From Streptomyces sp. NBC_00285 (GTDB lineage: Bacteria; Actinomycetota; Actinomycetes; Streptomycetales; Streptomycetaceae): DNA of 64,000 nucleotides. Below the pieces are notes generated by a model. That model saw nothing but the letters and a program-made list of their open reading frames with translations, made no database searches and was not told the origin of the DNA. The first letter of the stretch is position 1, and each line of letters begins with the position of its first letter. The position numbers and the translations under genes are program-made. The stretch spans positions 3,596,001 to 3,660,000 of the forward strand of contig NZ_CP108055.1 in assembly GCF_036174265.1 (NCBI RefSeq), written 5' to 3'. Positions 9,102 to 17,985 of the stretch are shown one piece after another.

Positions 9102-11444
9102 ATGGCTCTGCTTGACATGGTGGGCGCTGTAGTTGGGGTTGCAGCACTCGGCTTAGGCGGGTGGCAGTTGCGTGTCGCGATCCTGGATCGACGCGATGCT
9201 CACAATGGCCGGGCCGGTGATGATCGCCGGACGGTGACGGGAGGGGACGGGGCGCTTCCGGTCTCCGTGCCGTTCGGCCGTCTCCCGGTGGATGTTCTGG
9301 GCCGGGATGCCCTGCTGGCCGAGCTGAACACTTCGTTGGGCGGCCCCTGGAGGAGGCGGCGTCCGAGAGTCTGGGTACTGGCCGGGTCGGGCGGCATGGG
9401 AAAATCGACGGTCGCGCTGCGGCTGGCTGCCGAGGCTCGTGGCCGGGGCTGGCCGGTGTGGTGGGTGAACGCGGCGGATCCGCTGTCCCTACGCGGTGGA
9501 GTCCTGGAGATCCTACGGCTGGTGGGTGCGCCCGATGCCGTCGCGCGGGCAGTGCGGGACGGATCGCCGACCGCAGCCGACCGGTTCTGGACGTTCCTCG
9601 ACGGCGCGGTCAAGCGGGCCGTGCTGATCTTCGACAACGCCGACCAGCCGACCGGGCTGGCGGCCGACGGTGTCTCACTGCCCGGGGAGGGCACTGGGTG
9701 GGTTCGGCCCAGCCGGGGCGTGCACATCGTGGTCACCACGCGCACCAACGATCCCCGCACGTGGGGCTCCTGGGCCCGGATGCGCGTGCTGACGGCTCTC
9801 GACGATCTCTCCGCGGCGGATGTCCTGCGCCGCCTGGCGCCCCGGGTGGATGATCCCACCGGCGAGGAGGCCGCGGCGCTGGCCAAGCGACTCGGGGCGC
9901 TCCCACTCGCGTTGCACCTGGCCGGGACCTATCTGGCGTCTCCCTTCGCACGATGGCGCAGCTTCGACGCCTATCAGCAAGCACTGAACAGCACCGCGAT
10001 GTCGGAGGTGATCGCCGACCTCGACTCCCTTCGTACGAACTCACGGGCAGCCGTGTCCCAGACCTGGGAGCTCTCGCTCGACGCGCTCGCGGCTCAGGGG
10101 TTCGGGCAGGCACGGCGTGTGCTGTACCTGCTGTCCTGCCTCGCTCCCGCCACACCGATTCCGGGAGACCTCCTGCGGCCGGAGGCCGACACAGACGCCC
10201 GCGAGTTCTCCTCAACCCTGCGCGGCCTGGCCGACGTCGGGCTGATCGATGTCGCGGACACGCCGGCGGTGAGGGTCAGCGACGTCGTCGTACATCCCGT
10301 CGTTGCCGACATCTGCCGAGCCCGCATTCTCACCGGCCGGACAGGGGGTGAATCTGAGGTCATGACGGACTCCGTACGGCTGCTTGCGGCGGCCGGCGGG
10401 GAGCTCGACGGCGAGCGCCCCGGCGACTGGGCTTCCTGGGAGCGGCTACTTCCACACGTGTCCGCCGGTGTGTCGTGGATGGCCCCGCATCTGGACGACG
10501 ACAGCCTTGTCATGCTGTTGACGGTCAGCCGGGCGGGATTCAGCGCGTTATGGGGGATCGGACGACAAGGATCCCGCGACGGCGAGGGACTGGCCCGAGC
10601 CAACCTGGCGGCGGCCGATCGACTCGGCGACGACCACCCCGACCATCTCGCGGCCCGCAACGACCTGGGGATCTCGCTGAGCGCCACAGGCTCACCCCAC
10701 GCAGCAGAGGAGATCTTCCGGACCGTTCTGGCCGGCCGGCGCAGGGTGCTGGGTGAGGACCACCTCGATACCCTGCGCACGCGCGACGCACTGATCGGCG
10801 CGATTCTTGAGCAGGGCCGCTTCGGTGAGACCGAGCCGCTGTACCGCAAGCTGATCTCCGACATGACGCGCGTCCTGGGCGCCGACCACCGAGAAACCCT
10901 GACGACCTCCGTGGACCTGGCGTGGTCCATCGGCATGCAGGGACGTCCGGGCGAGGCCGCGGAGATCTGCCGACGGACCCTCGACCTCGCCCGCCGATTC
11001 CTGGGCGACGAGAATCCAAGAACCCTGGACGCCTGGGACGACCTGAACCGATGGACCAACGAGCGGGGTGATCACGCCACCGCCGAGCACATGTCCCGCG
11101 AACTCCTGGACATTGAGCTACGGGTGATGGGACCCGATCACCAACTGACGCTGACCACTCGCGCCAACCTGGCCCGGGCCATCGCCAACCAAGAACGACT
11201 CGACGAAGCCGAACACCTGCTGCGCGAAGGACTGGCAGACATGGAACGCGTGCTCGGCGAAGACCACTACCGATCGATCACGACTCGCCGTTACCTCGCC
11301 GACACCTTGGCCGCCCAGGGACGCACTGCGGAGGCCACGCAACTCTATGCGCAGGTTCTCCAGCTCCAACAGCGTCGGCTAGGGCATGAGCATCCGGAGA
11401 CGCTCGCCACTCGCCAACTCGTGGCAGAGACGACGGACAGGTGA
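9102..11444 (+). CDS. STAND NTPase (NB-ARC-like) with C-terminal TPR array
   Basis: A 780-aa protein. Order: membrane-like helix at about 6-22, Walker A GSGGMGKST at about 95-103, Walker B VLIFDNAD at about 174-181, a winged-helix-like ALPLALHLAG segment, then kinesin-light-chain-like TPRs from about 540 to the end (five units with LGEDH/LGADH/LGDEN-type joints). STAND-TPR proteins act as ligand-triggered switches; some are antiphage sensors. ATG 9102 was preferred to 9033, because the earlier part is atypical. No effector domain other than the N-terminal helix is visible. Confidence 0.85.
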   Translation: MALLDMVGAVVGVAALGLGGWQLRVAILDRRDAHNGRAGDDRRTVTGGDGALPVSVPFGRLPVDVLGRDALLAELNTSLGGPWRRRRPRVWVLAGSGGMGKSTVALRLAAEARGRGWPVWWVNAADPLSLRGGVLEILRLVGAPDAVARAVRDGSPTAADRFWTFLDGAVKRAVLIFDNADQPTGLAADGVSLPGEGTGWVRPSRGVHIVVTTRTNDPRTWGSWARMRVLTALDDLSAADVLRRLAPRVDDPTGEEAAALAKRLGALPLALHLAGTYLASPFARWRSFDAYQQALNSTAMSEVIADLDSLRTNSRAAVSQTWELSLDALAAQGFGQARRVLYLLSCLAPATPIPGDLLRPEADTDAREFSSTLRGLADVGLIDVADTPAVRVSDVVVHPVVADICRARILTGRTGGESEVMTDSVRLLAAAGGELDGERPGDWASWERLLPHVSAGVSWMAPHLDDDSLVMLLTVSRAGFSALWGIGRQGSRDGEGLARANLAAADRLGDDHPDHLAARNDLGISLSATGSPHAAEEIFRTVLAGRRRVLGEDHLDTLRTRDALIGAILEQGRFGETEPLYRKLISDMTRVLGADHRETLTTSVDLAWSIGMQGRPGEAAEICRRTLDLARRFLGDENPRTLDAWDDLNRWTNERGDHATAEHMSRELLDIELRVMGPDHQLTLTTRANLARAIANQERLDEAEHLLREGLADMERVLGEDHYRSITTRRYLADTLAAQGRTAEATQLYAQVLQLQQRRLGHEHPETLATRQLVAETTDR

Positions 11445-11452
11445 CGATCACG

Positions 11453-11524
11453 ATGGACGCCGAGCATGAGCCCACCCGCACCTTCCGCGACGGCGTCGAG
11501 ACTGCGTTGGCCACATATCTCTGA
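11453..11524 (+). CDS. Possible 23-aa peptide after the STAND gene
   Basis: ATG 11453 follows AGGTGA by seven bases, eight bases after the STAND stop, and the frame MDAEHEPTRTFRDGVETALA plus three residues closes at TGA 11524. Its end overlaps a TGGCCA site. It is too short for codon statistics to decide; it could be a coupled peptide or chance. Confidence 0.25.
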   Translation: MDAEHEPTRTFRDGVETALATYL

Positions 11525-11537
11525 GCAGAATGGCCAA
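11507..11537. repeat. TGGCCA cluster 3 (two copies)
   Basis: TTGGCCAC (11507) and AATGGCCAA (11529) lie just after the STAND gene. The second shares GCAGAATGGCCAA with the site at 8919-8931, so one repeat type marks both ends of the STAND gene. Confidence 0.45.
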
Positions 11538-11601
11538 CCGCCCTTGAACACGGACGGACGACCCGCAAGTCCTCCTGCACTTGTCGCTGCTGCGTGGTCA
11601 C

Positions 11602-11934
11602 CTACCGAAAGCGACGCGCGGGGGTGAGCCACGCGACCATCATCACTGGCTCCGCCGCTTCGCCTTCGTCGTTCGGTTCATCCGGGGCCACGGTTTGACG
11701 GACCTGCTCGATCTGCCGCTCGATGCCCCGTAGGTTCTCCTGCAAGTCCATGGTCACCACGCCGTCAACAGTGACCTTCAGCGGATCGGCCAGCAGTCGG
11801 GCACGCCGCTCCGCCAGCACCTCAAGGGCGACCGCGCGCGCAGACCGCAGCCGGAAGAAGCGGCGTTCCAGGTCGGCCGGGTCTGTGTCCGGGCCGACCT
11901 GCGCGAGCAGCCACGACCGCTGGAACTCATCCAC
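11602..11934 (-). CDS. Small phage-module protein, 110 aa
   Basis: Last gene of the leftward phage head operon. It is helical and charged, beginning MDEFQRSWLLAQVGPDTDPA and containing ENLRGIERQIEQVRQ, a possible coiled coil. It occupies the place where a head-tail connector or head-completion gene is usual, but the sequence does not identify one. A 77-base gap separates it from the previous gene. Nothing phage-like follows it. Confidence 0.55.
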   Translation of the reverse strand: MDEFQRSWLLAQVGPDTDPADLERRFFRLRSARAVALEVLAERRARLLADPLKVTVDGVVTMDLQENLRGIERQIEQVRQTVAPDEPNDEGEAAEPVMMVAWLTPARRFR

Positions 11935-12011
11935 AGGCGCACATCCTCAGGGTGAGGCGCGGTGCGGAGCCGTACGGGGGTGATCCGGCTCCGCACCGGG
12001 CAGTGAGCGTA

Positions 12012-12302
12012 TTACCCGGACGCCGAACGGGACCGACGTACGGGCGTCTTCTTACCCGTCCCACTGGCCGGTCCGGGATCCTCCTCCGAGCCGCCGACTC
12101 CCTCAACTGATCCCGGATAAGCATCAGTTGGCGGCTCGGGCTCGCTGTCGTCCGGAGACAGTGGCGCGTCCCAGGCGTCGGGGTTCGTAACGAGCACGGC
12201 GATCTCCGGCTCCGGGCTGTCGCCCGGCAGCAGGATCAACTCCTCATACGTCGTCGGGTCCTTGACGTAGACAGCGGCCTTCAGCCGCCCATGATCACGC
12301 AT
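12012..12302 (-). CDS. Small acidic phage protein next to capsid, 96 aa
   Basis: ATG 12302 shares a base with the capsid stop (TGATG), so translation is coupled. The N-terminal half is compact (LKAAVYVKDPTTYEELILLP); the rest is Pro/Glu/Ser-rich and ends with a basic tail (KKTPVRRSRSASG). Similar small proteins beside phage capsid genes are structural or head-joining, but no family is recognised. Confidence 0.55.
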   Translation of the reverse strand: MRDHGRLKAAVYVKDPTTYEELILLPGDSPEPEIAVLVTNPDAWDAPLSPDDSEPEPPTDAYPGSVEGVGGSEEDPGPASGTGKKTPVRRSRSASG

Positions 12303-13351
12303 CACAGGACCTTCGCCACGATGTGCGCGTCCGGGGTGTGCATGACCGGCATGCCGACCGCGGCACCCTTGGTCCAGATCTGCACCGGGTCGTCCTGCAC
12401 CCCACGGGTGATGATCAGGCCCGGCGCATCCTCCCGAACGATCTCCGGGTTCGAACCGCGCGACAGCACCAGAGCCTCGGCCGTCACCCCGTACAGGGTC
12501 TGCGCCCACTTCTCTCGCTCCGGCGGCACCAGGATCCACAGGTCCTCGGGCAGCACCTTGCGGGGCTTGCCGTCCACCCGCACCTGCGCCTTGTAGAACT
12601 GGATCGGTGGCAGCGAGTAGTTGCCGCGCACCACGTTGATCTGCTGCGGCGTCAGCGTCGCCGTCGGTGTCGCCGACGGGCTCACCGACCCGTAATACGC
12701 AGCCCGGTAGGCGTTGTTGGCCGCCAGGAACGAGAACGCCTTCCGGCTGGTGACCACCATCTCCGGTTCCGGAGCGCCGATGTCGTCGAGGTGCTGGATC
12801 CACCGCAGTTCGTCCGCGATCGGGTCGGAGGCCGGGTCCGACCATGGACGGGCGGCGACCGGCATGTTTTCGGCGGGGACGTTCCAGTCGACCTCCAGCG
12901 TCAGCCCGTTCTCCTGCACCAGCTCGAACTTGCCGTCCACGAGGACATCGCCGGCGGCCAGCTCCAGCCGGGAGCGGATGGCCTCCACATGCCGTTCCAC
13001 GTCGTCGTAGAGCAGGTCGATCAGCCGGTCCTGATCCGAACCGTGGGAGGCCTCCAGCAGGATCTGCTCCTGCTCGGACACCACGAGCTTCTGCCCCAGC
13101 GCGGGCAGCGCGCCCTCGCGGGAGGTCTGCCACGCCTCACGGGTCGCGAACGGCACGGACGCGTTGAACGCCCGGTACTTCGCCGCATTCACGTACCGGC
13201 CGGAGTCCCGCGTACGCCACTTCACCTCCCGCATCTCCACGGTCGGGAAGATCGTCTGGGTGAGCAGGAAGTCCTTCGGGGACGGGATCGCGCGAGCGAA
13301 CGCCGTCAGGTCCATCGCTGAGACGTCCTTGAGCAGGTCCTGAATCGTCAC
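12302..13351 (-). CDS. Phage major capsid protein (lambda gpE-like)
   Basis: A 349-aa protein of the size and pattern of the phage major capsid protein E superfamily: an N-terminal TQTIFPTVEMREVKWRTRDS segment, a long middle, and VLIITR-type strands near the C-terminus (PGLIITRGVQDDP, then MPVMHTPDAHIVAK). It lies where a capsid gene should be, after scaffold and decoration genes and 13 bases from the latter. It should form the icosahedral shell. Confidence 0.8.
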   Translation of the reverse strand: MTIQDLLKDVSAMDLTAFARAIPSPKDFLLTQTIFPTVEMREVKWRTRDSGRYVNAAKYRAFNASVPFATREAWQTSREGALPALGQKLVVSEQEQILLEASHGSDQDRLIDLLYDDVERHVEAIRSRLELAAGDVLVDGKFELVQENGLTLEVDWNVPAENMPVAARPWSDPASDPIADELRWIQHLDDIGAPEPEMVVTSRKAFSFLAANNAYRAAYYGSVSPSATPTATLTPQQINVVRGNYSLPPIQFYKAQVRVDGKPRKVLPEDLWILVPPEREKWAQTLYGVTAEALVLSRGSNPEIVREDAPGLIITRGVQDDPVQIWTKGAAVGMPVMHTPDAHIVAKVL

Positions 13352-13364
13352 GACAGGCCCCCGC

Positions 13365-13781
13365 TCACACGAAGCGGATCTGCGCGGCCCGCGGGTGCCA
13401 CGCCAGCTGGGACACGTCGATACCGCCCGGGACCTTCGACGCCTTCACCGCGCCGTGCCACAGCAGCGCGGCCGGCACTCGGGTCTGCCCTGGTGCGAAC
13501 GGCGCCTCCGCGATTACGAACCCGCGCAGGATCTGACGGCCGCACTGTGCGTCCGGGTCGTACGGGCCATACAGGCCGGACTCCGCGACTCGGCCGACCG
13601 GCACGCCCGAGAGGACCCGGCCGTAGGGGTCGCAGCCGTCGCCGCACACGTAGTGGGTGCCCTCACAGAACAGGGTCAGGTCGAGGGTGATCGTGTCGAC
13701 GGAGTCGGTGCCGTGCAGGGACGCCAGCCACTCGCGGTTGGCGGTCGTGTACTCGGACTTCGAAACGGGCTGGATGGACAT
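13365..13781 (-). CDS. Phage head decoration protein candidate
   Basis: A 138-aa protein beginning MSIQPVSKSEYTTANREWLA. The size, the beta-rich makeup and the position between scaffold and major capsid match lambda gpD-like decoration proteins. Three Cys (two in FCEGTHYVCGDGC) are unusual for gpD and could be structural. The role rests mainly on context. Confidence 0.6.
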   Translation of the reverse strand: MSIQPVSKSEYTTANREWLASLHGTDSVDTITLDLTLFCEGTHYVCGDGCDPYGRVLSGVPVGRVAESGLYGPYDPDAQCGRQILRGFVIAEAPFAPGQTRVPAALLWHGAVKASKVPGGIDVSQLAWHPRAAQIRFV

Positions 13782-13890
13782 GTGCGTGTCTCCATGGACG
13801 TTGCGGTCAGATTCCGCACACCGCCCACCAAGGCGATGTCGTCCACGAAGTCGAAGGGGGCGTGGTCCCCAAGTGATCTGCGCCCGGGCG

Positions 13891-14598
13891 TTAGCGGGCT
13901 GCGGTGTCGCTGAACTCGGCTATGAGGCCCCGGCGCTTGGCCATTTCCAGCCCGGCCGCGCCCGGCTTCGATACCGGCGTCGTACGGGTCGGGCCGCGCC
14001 CTGCCGGTGCACCCGCGGGAGCCGCCGACACCGAGATACGGACCTCGCCGAACAGTTCGGGGCGGCGCGCGCGCAGGGCTTCGGCCGCCGACTGGATCTG
14101 CGCCTCGTCCGCGTCCTCATCGTCCACGGCCAGCAGGCGCTCCGCGTCCACCAGGTCATCGCCCTCCGCGCCGAGCGCCACCAGGGTGCCCCGGCGAAGG
14201 GCCGCCCGCTCCCGCTCTGCGGCCAGTTCCTCACGGCGCGCGGCCTGCAACTCCCGTTCCTGGGCTGCCTGTTCACGGCGCTCGACTTCCGACAGTGCGG
14301 CCTGTTCGGCCTCCCGCTGCTCGGTCACGAACTCGGTAAGCGCCTTCGGAGAGTCGAACCCGAGGGCGGCCAACAGCCGCTTGACCGCAGCCCGCTCCCC
14401 CTGCGCCTTCTCTCGGGTGAGCATCTTGCCCAACCGGTCCTGGGTGACGGTGACTTGCTGCTCCTGGCCGGACTCGGCCGCGTCGTCGAGCTGATCGTTG
14501 CTCTCGTCCTCCGACGAGGCACCGAGAACCGGATAGATCGGCCGACCGTTGTCACGGAAACCGACAGGACGGTGGCGGGGCGGCAGGGGCCGAACCAT
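13891..14598 (-). CDS. Phage scaffolding protein candidate
   Basis: A 235-aa protein. An acidic N-terminus is followed by a long Glu/Arg/Gln/Ala coiled coil (AQERELQAARREELAAERER) and a flexible Ala/Gly/Pro C-terminus, the usual build of capsid scaffolds. ATG 14598 has GGAGGAG just upstream; the longer frame to 14682 is not needed. It lies between portal and capsid genes, as scaffolds do. No protease active site is seen. Confidence 0.65.
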   Translation of the reverse strand: MVRPLPPRHRPVGFRDNGRPIYPVLGASSEDESNDQLDDAAESGQEQQVTVTQDRLGKMLTREKAQGERAAVKRLLAALGFDSPKALTEFVTEQREAEQAALSEVERREQAAQERELQAARREELAAERERAALRRGTLVALGAEGDDLVDAERLLAVDDEDADEAQIQSAAEALRARRPELFGEVRISVSAAPAGAPAGRGPTRTTPVSKPGAAGLEMAKRRGLIAEFSDTAAR

Positions 14599-14805
14599 AC
14601 ATCTCCTCCAGAGCGCGCCCCCGCGCTGACGATCAGTGTAGCCAGCCTGTCGGCGCCAGAGAGAGAACGATCCGTCAAGCACGATTCCCGAACAGACCCC
14701 CCGCAGGCTGCTCTACGCGTAATCTGACCACGTGCCACCGCACGCTCGCCTTCCACCTCACCTGTTCCCGGACACGGGTCCGGGAGGATCAAGTGGAGGC
14801 AGCCG

Positions 14806-14922
14806 ATGCGACGGCACTTACGGGAACTGGTCGACACACTCGGACGGCGCGAGCTCGCCCTGATCGCCATTGGATCGCTCATCTCAGCGGTGATCACCAA
14901 GGCGGTAGACGTGCTGTTGTAG
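14806..14922 (+). CDS. Tiny membrane protein, 38 aa, opposite strand in phage module
   Basis: ATG 14806 is preceded by GGAGG at five bases. The product MRRHLRELVDTLGRRELALI continues as a short hydrophobic helix (ALIAIGSLISAVITKAVDVLL) to TAG 14922. It is the only rightward gene in the head module, in a 670-base gap between scaffold and portal. A single-span peptide here could be a membrane-acting or regulatory product. Function is not assignable. Confidence 0.45.
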   Translation: MRRHLRELVDTLGRRELALIAIGSLISAVITKAVDVLL

Positions 14923-15179
14923 CTGACGACCGCGACGCCGCTAGCATCGCGGTCGCCAGCCGCTGGTGGACCGTTCCCCAGTGACGCCCTGTCCGCGGAG
15001 CGGGGCCCCACTGCGAACTGAGCGCGGCCGAATCACAGCCTGGACAACATGGTCGGGCCGCTGATAGTCGGCCCCGTCTCGGCCAGTTACGTGAAGACAC
15101 GACTGGCTCTTAAGACTTACCGGGTACCCGGTTGGAAGGATAGGCGATGTGCGGGCTAGCCCGCAGAGCTTAAGCGTCA

Positions 15180-15234
15180 CGGTTGCCCTAATCCTTTAAC
15201 GACGACGACGTCCGTTAAAGGATTAGGGCAACCG
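15180..15234. repeat. Perfect 21-bp inverted repeat, 13-base loop
   Basis: Arm 15180-15200 (ending ATCCTTTAAC) is the exact complement of 15214-15234 (starting GTTAAAGGAT); the loop GACGACGACGTCC contains GACGTC. The AT-rich half-arms stand out. There is no T-run on either side, so it is not a classic terminator. It lies 35 bases after the portal stop; a hairpin terminator, a recombination site or a replication site are all possible. The rest of 14923-15179 shows nothing recognisable. Confidence 0.7.
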
Positions 15235-15268
15235 CTGATGCCCCGGACCTGGCCGATTAGCAGGCAGC

Positions 15269-17011
15269 TCAAGCCACCATAAACCCGGACGAACTCTTCT
15301 CTTCCTGCTGGTCATCCTCTGTATCCGTGTCACGCCTACCCTGGGCCGCGGTCTCAGCGATCCGCATCGCGGCCTCCTGCTCCGCCTTCGCCCTGATCCG
15401 TGCGACCTCCTGCGAAGCGTCCTCGATCGGATACCCCGCCTCCACCAGCATCGCCACCGCGGTCTCCAACGACAGCACCCCCGCCCCGAACGCCGAGACG
15501 ACTTCCTCCAGCACCGCGGCCCGGTCCGTCGGCGTGTGCGGCGCCCACGCCAACCGCGTCGGCAACGACTCCCCCGCCGTCCAGCCCTCCGCCCGCCCCG
15601 CCTGATACAGGCGCTGCACCATCTTGAACAGCAGCCGGTACTTGTGCTCACGGGCCAGCCGCATCATCCCGATCAGAGCGTCCAACGGCCCCAACGCCAA
15701 CTTCAGCGCATACCCGGACGGAACCTCGGTCGCGTCCAGCGTCCCCAAACCGGCTGCCGTCACGCGGGAGTTCGACGCGATCCGCTCCAGCAGGTGATCC
15801 ACCCTCGCCCGCAGTTCGGCCAATTGCGGCGAGGTGTCCAGCGCGTCCATGCGCCCGGTCTCGCCGAGCTGCCACACCGCCCCGGCCTTCACCTCAAGCT
15901 CCTTCGGCTGGCCCGTCGCCCGGTCCACCGGCAACCGTGCACCCGCCAGCCCGATGATCGGCGTACCTGTCGTCGCGGACGCCGCCGAGCTGTCCGAGTC
16001 CGTCGCCGCCAGCTCGTCCAGTGCCTGCAACACTCGCGCGAGCACCGAACGCCCCCAGTGCTCCCCGCCGTCCGGGATCGTGTTCGCGAAGTGCACCACC
16101 GGAACGAAGTCGATCATCAGGTCCAGCCGATTCAGTTCCGTACCGTCCGGCCGCACCCGGTACGCCGCCTTGCCCATCGGCAGCCGATCGAGCGTCTCGC
16201 CGTTCTTCAGGTCCTCCAGCACCCACTCCGCGTCCGTGAGATAACACGTCACGTTGGAACTCCAGCCCGGCTCCCACGGATACTCCCTCGCCCCACCTCC
16301 GTCGGACTCCTCTACGTCCTCGGCGATTGGGCCCAGTTCGTAGGTGACTCGGCGCACCCGGGCCTTCAATCCGGCCTCGTCGTCCGCCGGCAGCTCCCAC
16401 GCCAGATGTACACGGCTGGGGAAGTCGTCGTCTTCGTCGTCCCATTGCGGGAAGAAAAACCCCGGATCGTAGACCCGCAACGTCGGCCGCCGCTTCTGCG
16501 GGTTCCACGCCAACACCATCACCGAGTCCCCAAGGAGGACCGCCGCCCGCTCCGCCTGTTGCACCCGGAACGTCAGTAGTTCCTTGTCCGCCCACGTCCG
16601 CAACCGCTCCTGCACCGCAGCCGCCTCTGCCGCGCCAGGGGTCGGCGTCTCGTCGTCGGCGTGCTCCGCGCCCTCGACCACGACCTTCTGCTCCGAACCC
16701 AGGAGGTAACCGAGTGCGGTGTCCACGAGGTTGGCCGCGTCGCCGAGCTCCCGGCGCTCCAACGCGCCTACGTCGCCACCGGCCGCAGCGAGCTGCCCAG
16801 CCTGGTTGTTGTCGTACGACGCAAGCACTTTGTAGGCGGCCAGCCGCCGCAACTCGTGCGGCGGCACCCACGTTCTGGCCAGCTCCGGGAACGCGCCGTT
16901 CCCCGGACGGCCGGCACTAGCCATAACTGGCTTGTAATTCAGCCAAGACCAGGTATCGATCATGAATTGGCGCAGGCCCACGGGCTCCTCCGGACGTCGG
17001 CCCCGCGCCAT
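15269..17011 (-). CDS. Phage portal protein
   Basis: A 580-aa portal-like protein: N-terminal ASYDNNQAGQ and LGDAANLVDTALGYLLG segments, a beta-rich wing (RVYDPGFFFPQW), a LDELAATDSDSSAASA helix before the crown, and a charged C-terminal tail. The position, one gene downstream of large terminase, matches. The portal forms the dodecameric DNA channel and binds terminase. The long coiled acidic end (EVARIRAKAEQEAAMRIAE) is ordinary for this family. Confidence 0.75.
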   Translation of the reverse strand: MARGRRPEEPVGLRQFMIDTWSWLNYKPVMASAGRPGNGAFPELARTWVPPHELRRLAAYKVLASYDNNQAGQLAAAGGDVGALERRELGDAANLVDTALGYLLGSEQKVVVEGAEHADDETPTPGAAEAAAVQERLRTWADKELLTFRVQQAERAAVLLGDSVMVLAWNPQKRRPTLRVYDPGFFFPQWDDEDDDFPSRVHLAWELPADDEAGLKARVRRVTYELGPIAEDVEESDGGGAREYPWEPGWSSNVTCYLTDAEWVLEDLKNGETLDRLPMGKAAYRVRPDGTELNRLDLMIDFVPVVHFANTIPDGGEHWGRSVLARVLQALDELAATDSDSSAASATTGTPIIGLAGARLPVDRATGQPKELEVKAGAVWQLGETGRMDALDTSPQLAELRARVDHLLERIASNSRVTAAGLGTLDATEVPSGYALKLALGPLDALIGMMRLAREHKYRLLFKMVQRLYQAGRAEGWTAGESLPTRLAWAPHTPTDRAAVLEEVVSAFGAGVLSLETAVAMLVEAGYPIEDASQEVARIRAKAEQEAAMRIAETAAQGRRDTDTEDDQQEEKSSSGFMVA

Positions 17012-17101
17012 CGATCAGCCTATAGTCCGCTCTGCCATCGGCCTACGCTCACCCTGCCCGCTTGGAATCACCAGCACACATCTCGTGTGAATCGTGGCCG
17101 T

Positions 17102-17857
17102 CTAGAGGAGGGTGCTGGAGCTCAATGTCTCCGATAGCGATGCCTCGCCCGACGCGACTGGAGACTGCGTACTGGACCGCTGCACCGGAAAGTAGCCCGG
17201 CTCAACGCTTCGCTGACACGTAGGACACTCCGTCACTGTCAACGGATCCACCCGCACAGGCCCGAAGTTGATTTGCCGCGCTTCCCACTCTCGTCGCTCC
17301 TTCTCAACGCAGAATCCTTCAAGAGCTCGATGCATCGTACGAAGTAGCACTCGGCGTTCGCGGCACCTCTGCTCCTCCAAGCCAACTCGCCACCACATCA
17401 GCTCCGAAGGGTCGATTCCCGTCCCGCAGCTCTTGTTGACCAGCGCGACAACACGTCGCAGGTCGATTCTGATCGGCCTCTCCTGATGACATCCGTTTCT
17501 GAATGCCTCAAGAATATGATCGACTGTTGGAGGCTTATAGGAAGTGTAGTCGACTCCATTCATCGTATCCGAGTACATATCAATCACGTACCCCAGAAGC
17601 CAGCTCTCCTCTTGAGTGGGATAAATCCGAGCGCCAGCATGCTTGTCGGTTTCCCTGAAGCGCAGCATCTCAACGTCGGGCATCTGCTCCGCCGCTCTGC
17701 GAATGTTCTGAACATCACTTTTTGTGTGATGCCCGTACCCATAAACCCTAACGGCGAGTGACCGCCAGGTCATCCACACAGGGTAGGGCTCAGAAGTCCT
17801 CGCGGCCTTGAGAGTCTTCCTGATGCGGTCGCGTACTGGCGAAATCCTTGTAGTCAT
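17102..17857 (-). CDS. Unknown lower-GC protein inserted between terminase and portal
   Basis: A 251-aa protein from ATG 17857. Its codons use far more A and T than the flanking phage genes (for example AAT, TAT, ATA and AGA codons), a sign of separate origin. A CPTCQRS near the C-terminus and a distant Cys pair could bind metal. No nuclease, HNH or methylase motif is seen. Its position between terL and portal is typical of phage morons or homing-type cargo, but neither is shown. Confidence 0.6.
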   Translation of the reverse strand: MTTRISPVRDRIRKTLKAARTSEPYPVWMTWRSLAVRVYGYGHHTKSDVQNIRRAAEQMPDVEMLRFRETDKHAGARIYPTQEESWLLGYVIDMYSDTMNGVDYTSYKPPTVDHILEAFRNGCHQERPIRIDLRRVVALVNKSCGTGIDPSELMWWRVGLEEQRCRERRVLLRTMHRALEGFCVEKERREWEARQINFGPVRVDPLTVTECPTCQRSVEPGYFPVQRSSTQSPVASGEASLSETLSSSTLL

Positions 17858-17985
17858 GGACGCAGATGCTAGCCGCACACCCCGAAAATTCCACGCAATC
17901 GACATGGGAATTCTCGACATTCACGCACCCCTGCGAATCGCCGTACCCTACATTCTCAGAACTTCAGATAGAGATACTTTCCCTC

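Noticed and set aside
14923..15180. Possible tRNA or attachment site near the inverted repeat
   Set aside because: No cloverleaf or T-loop consensus could be found; only the inverted repeat stands out.
15536..16579. 347-aa rightward open frame
   Set aside because: Antisense to the portal gene; composition is that of a shadow frame.
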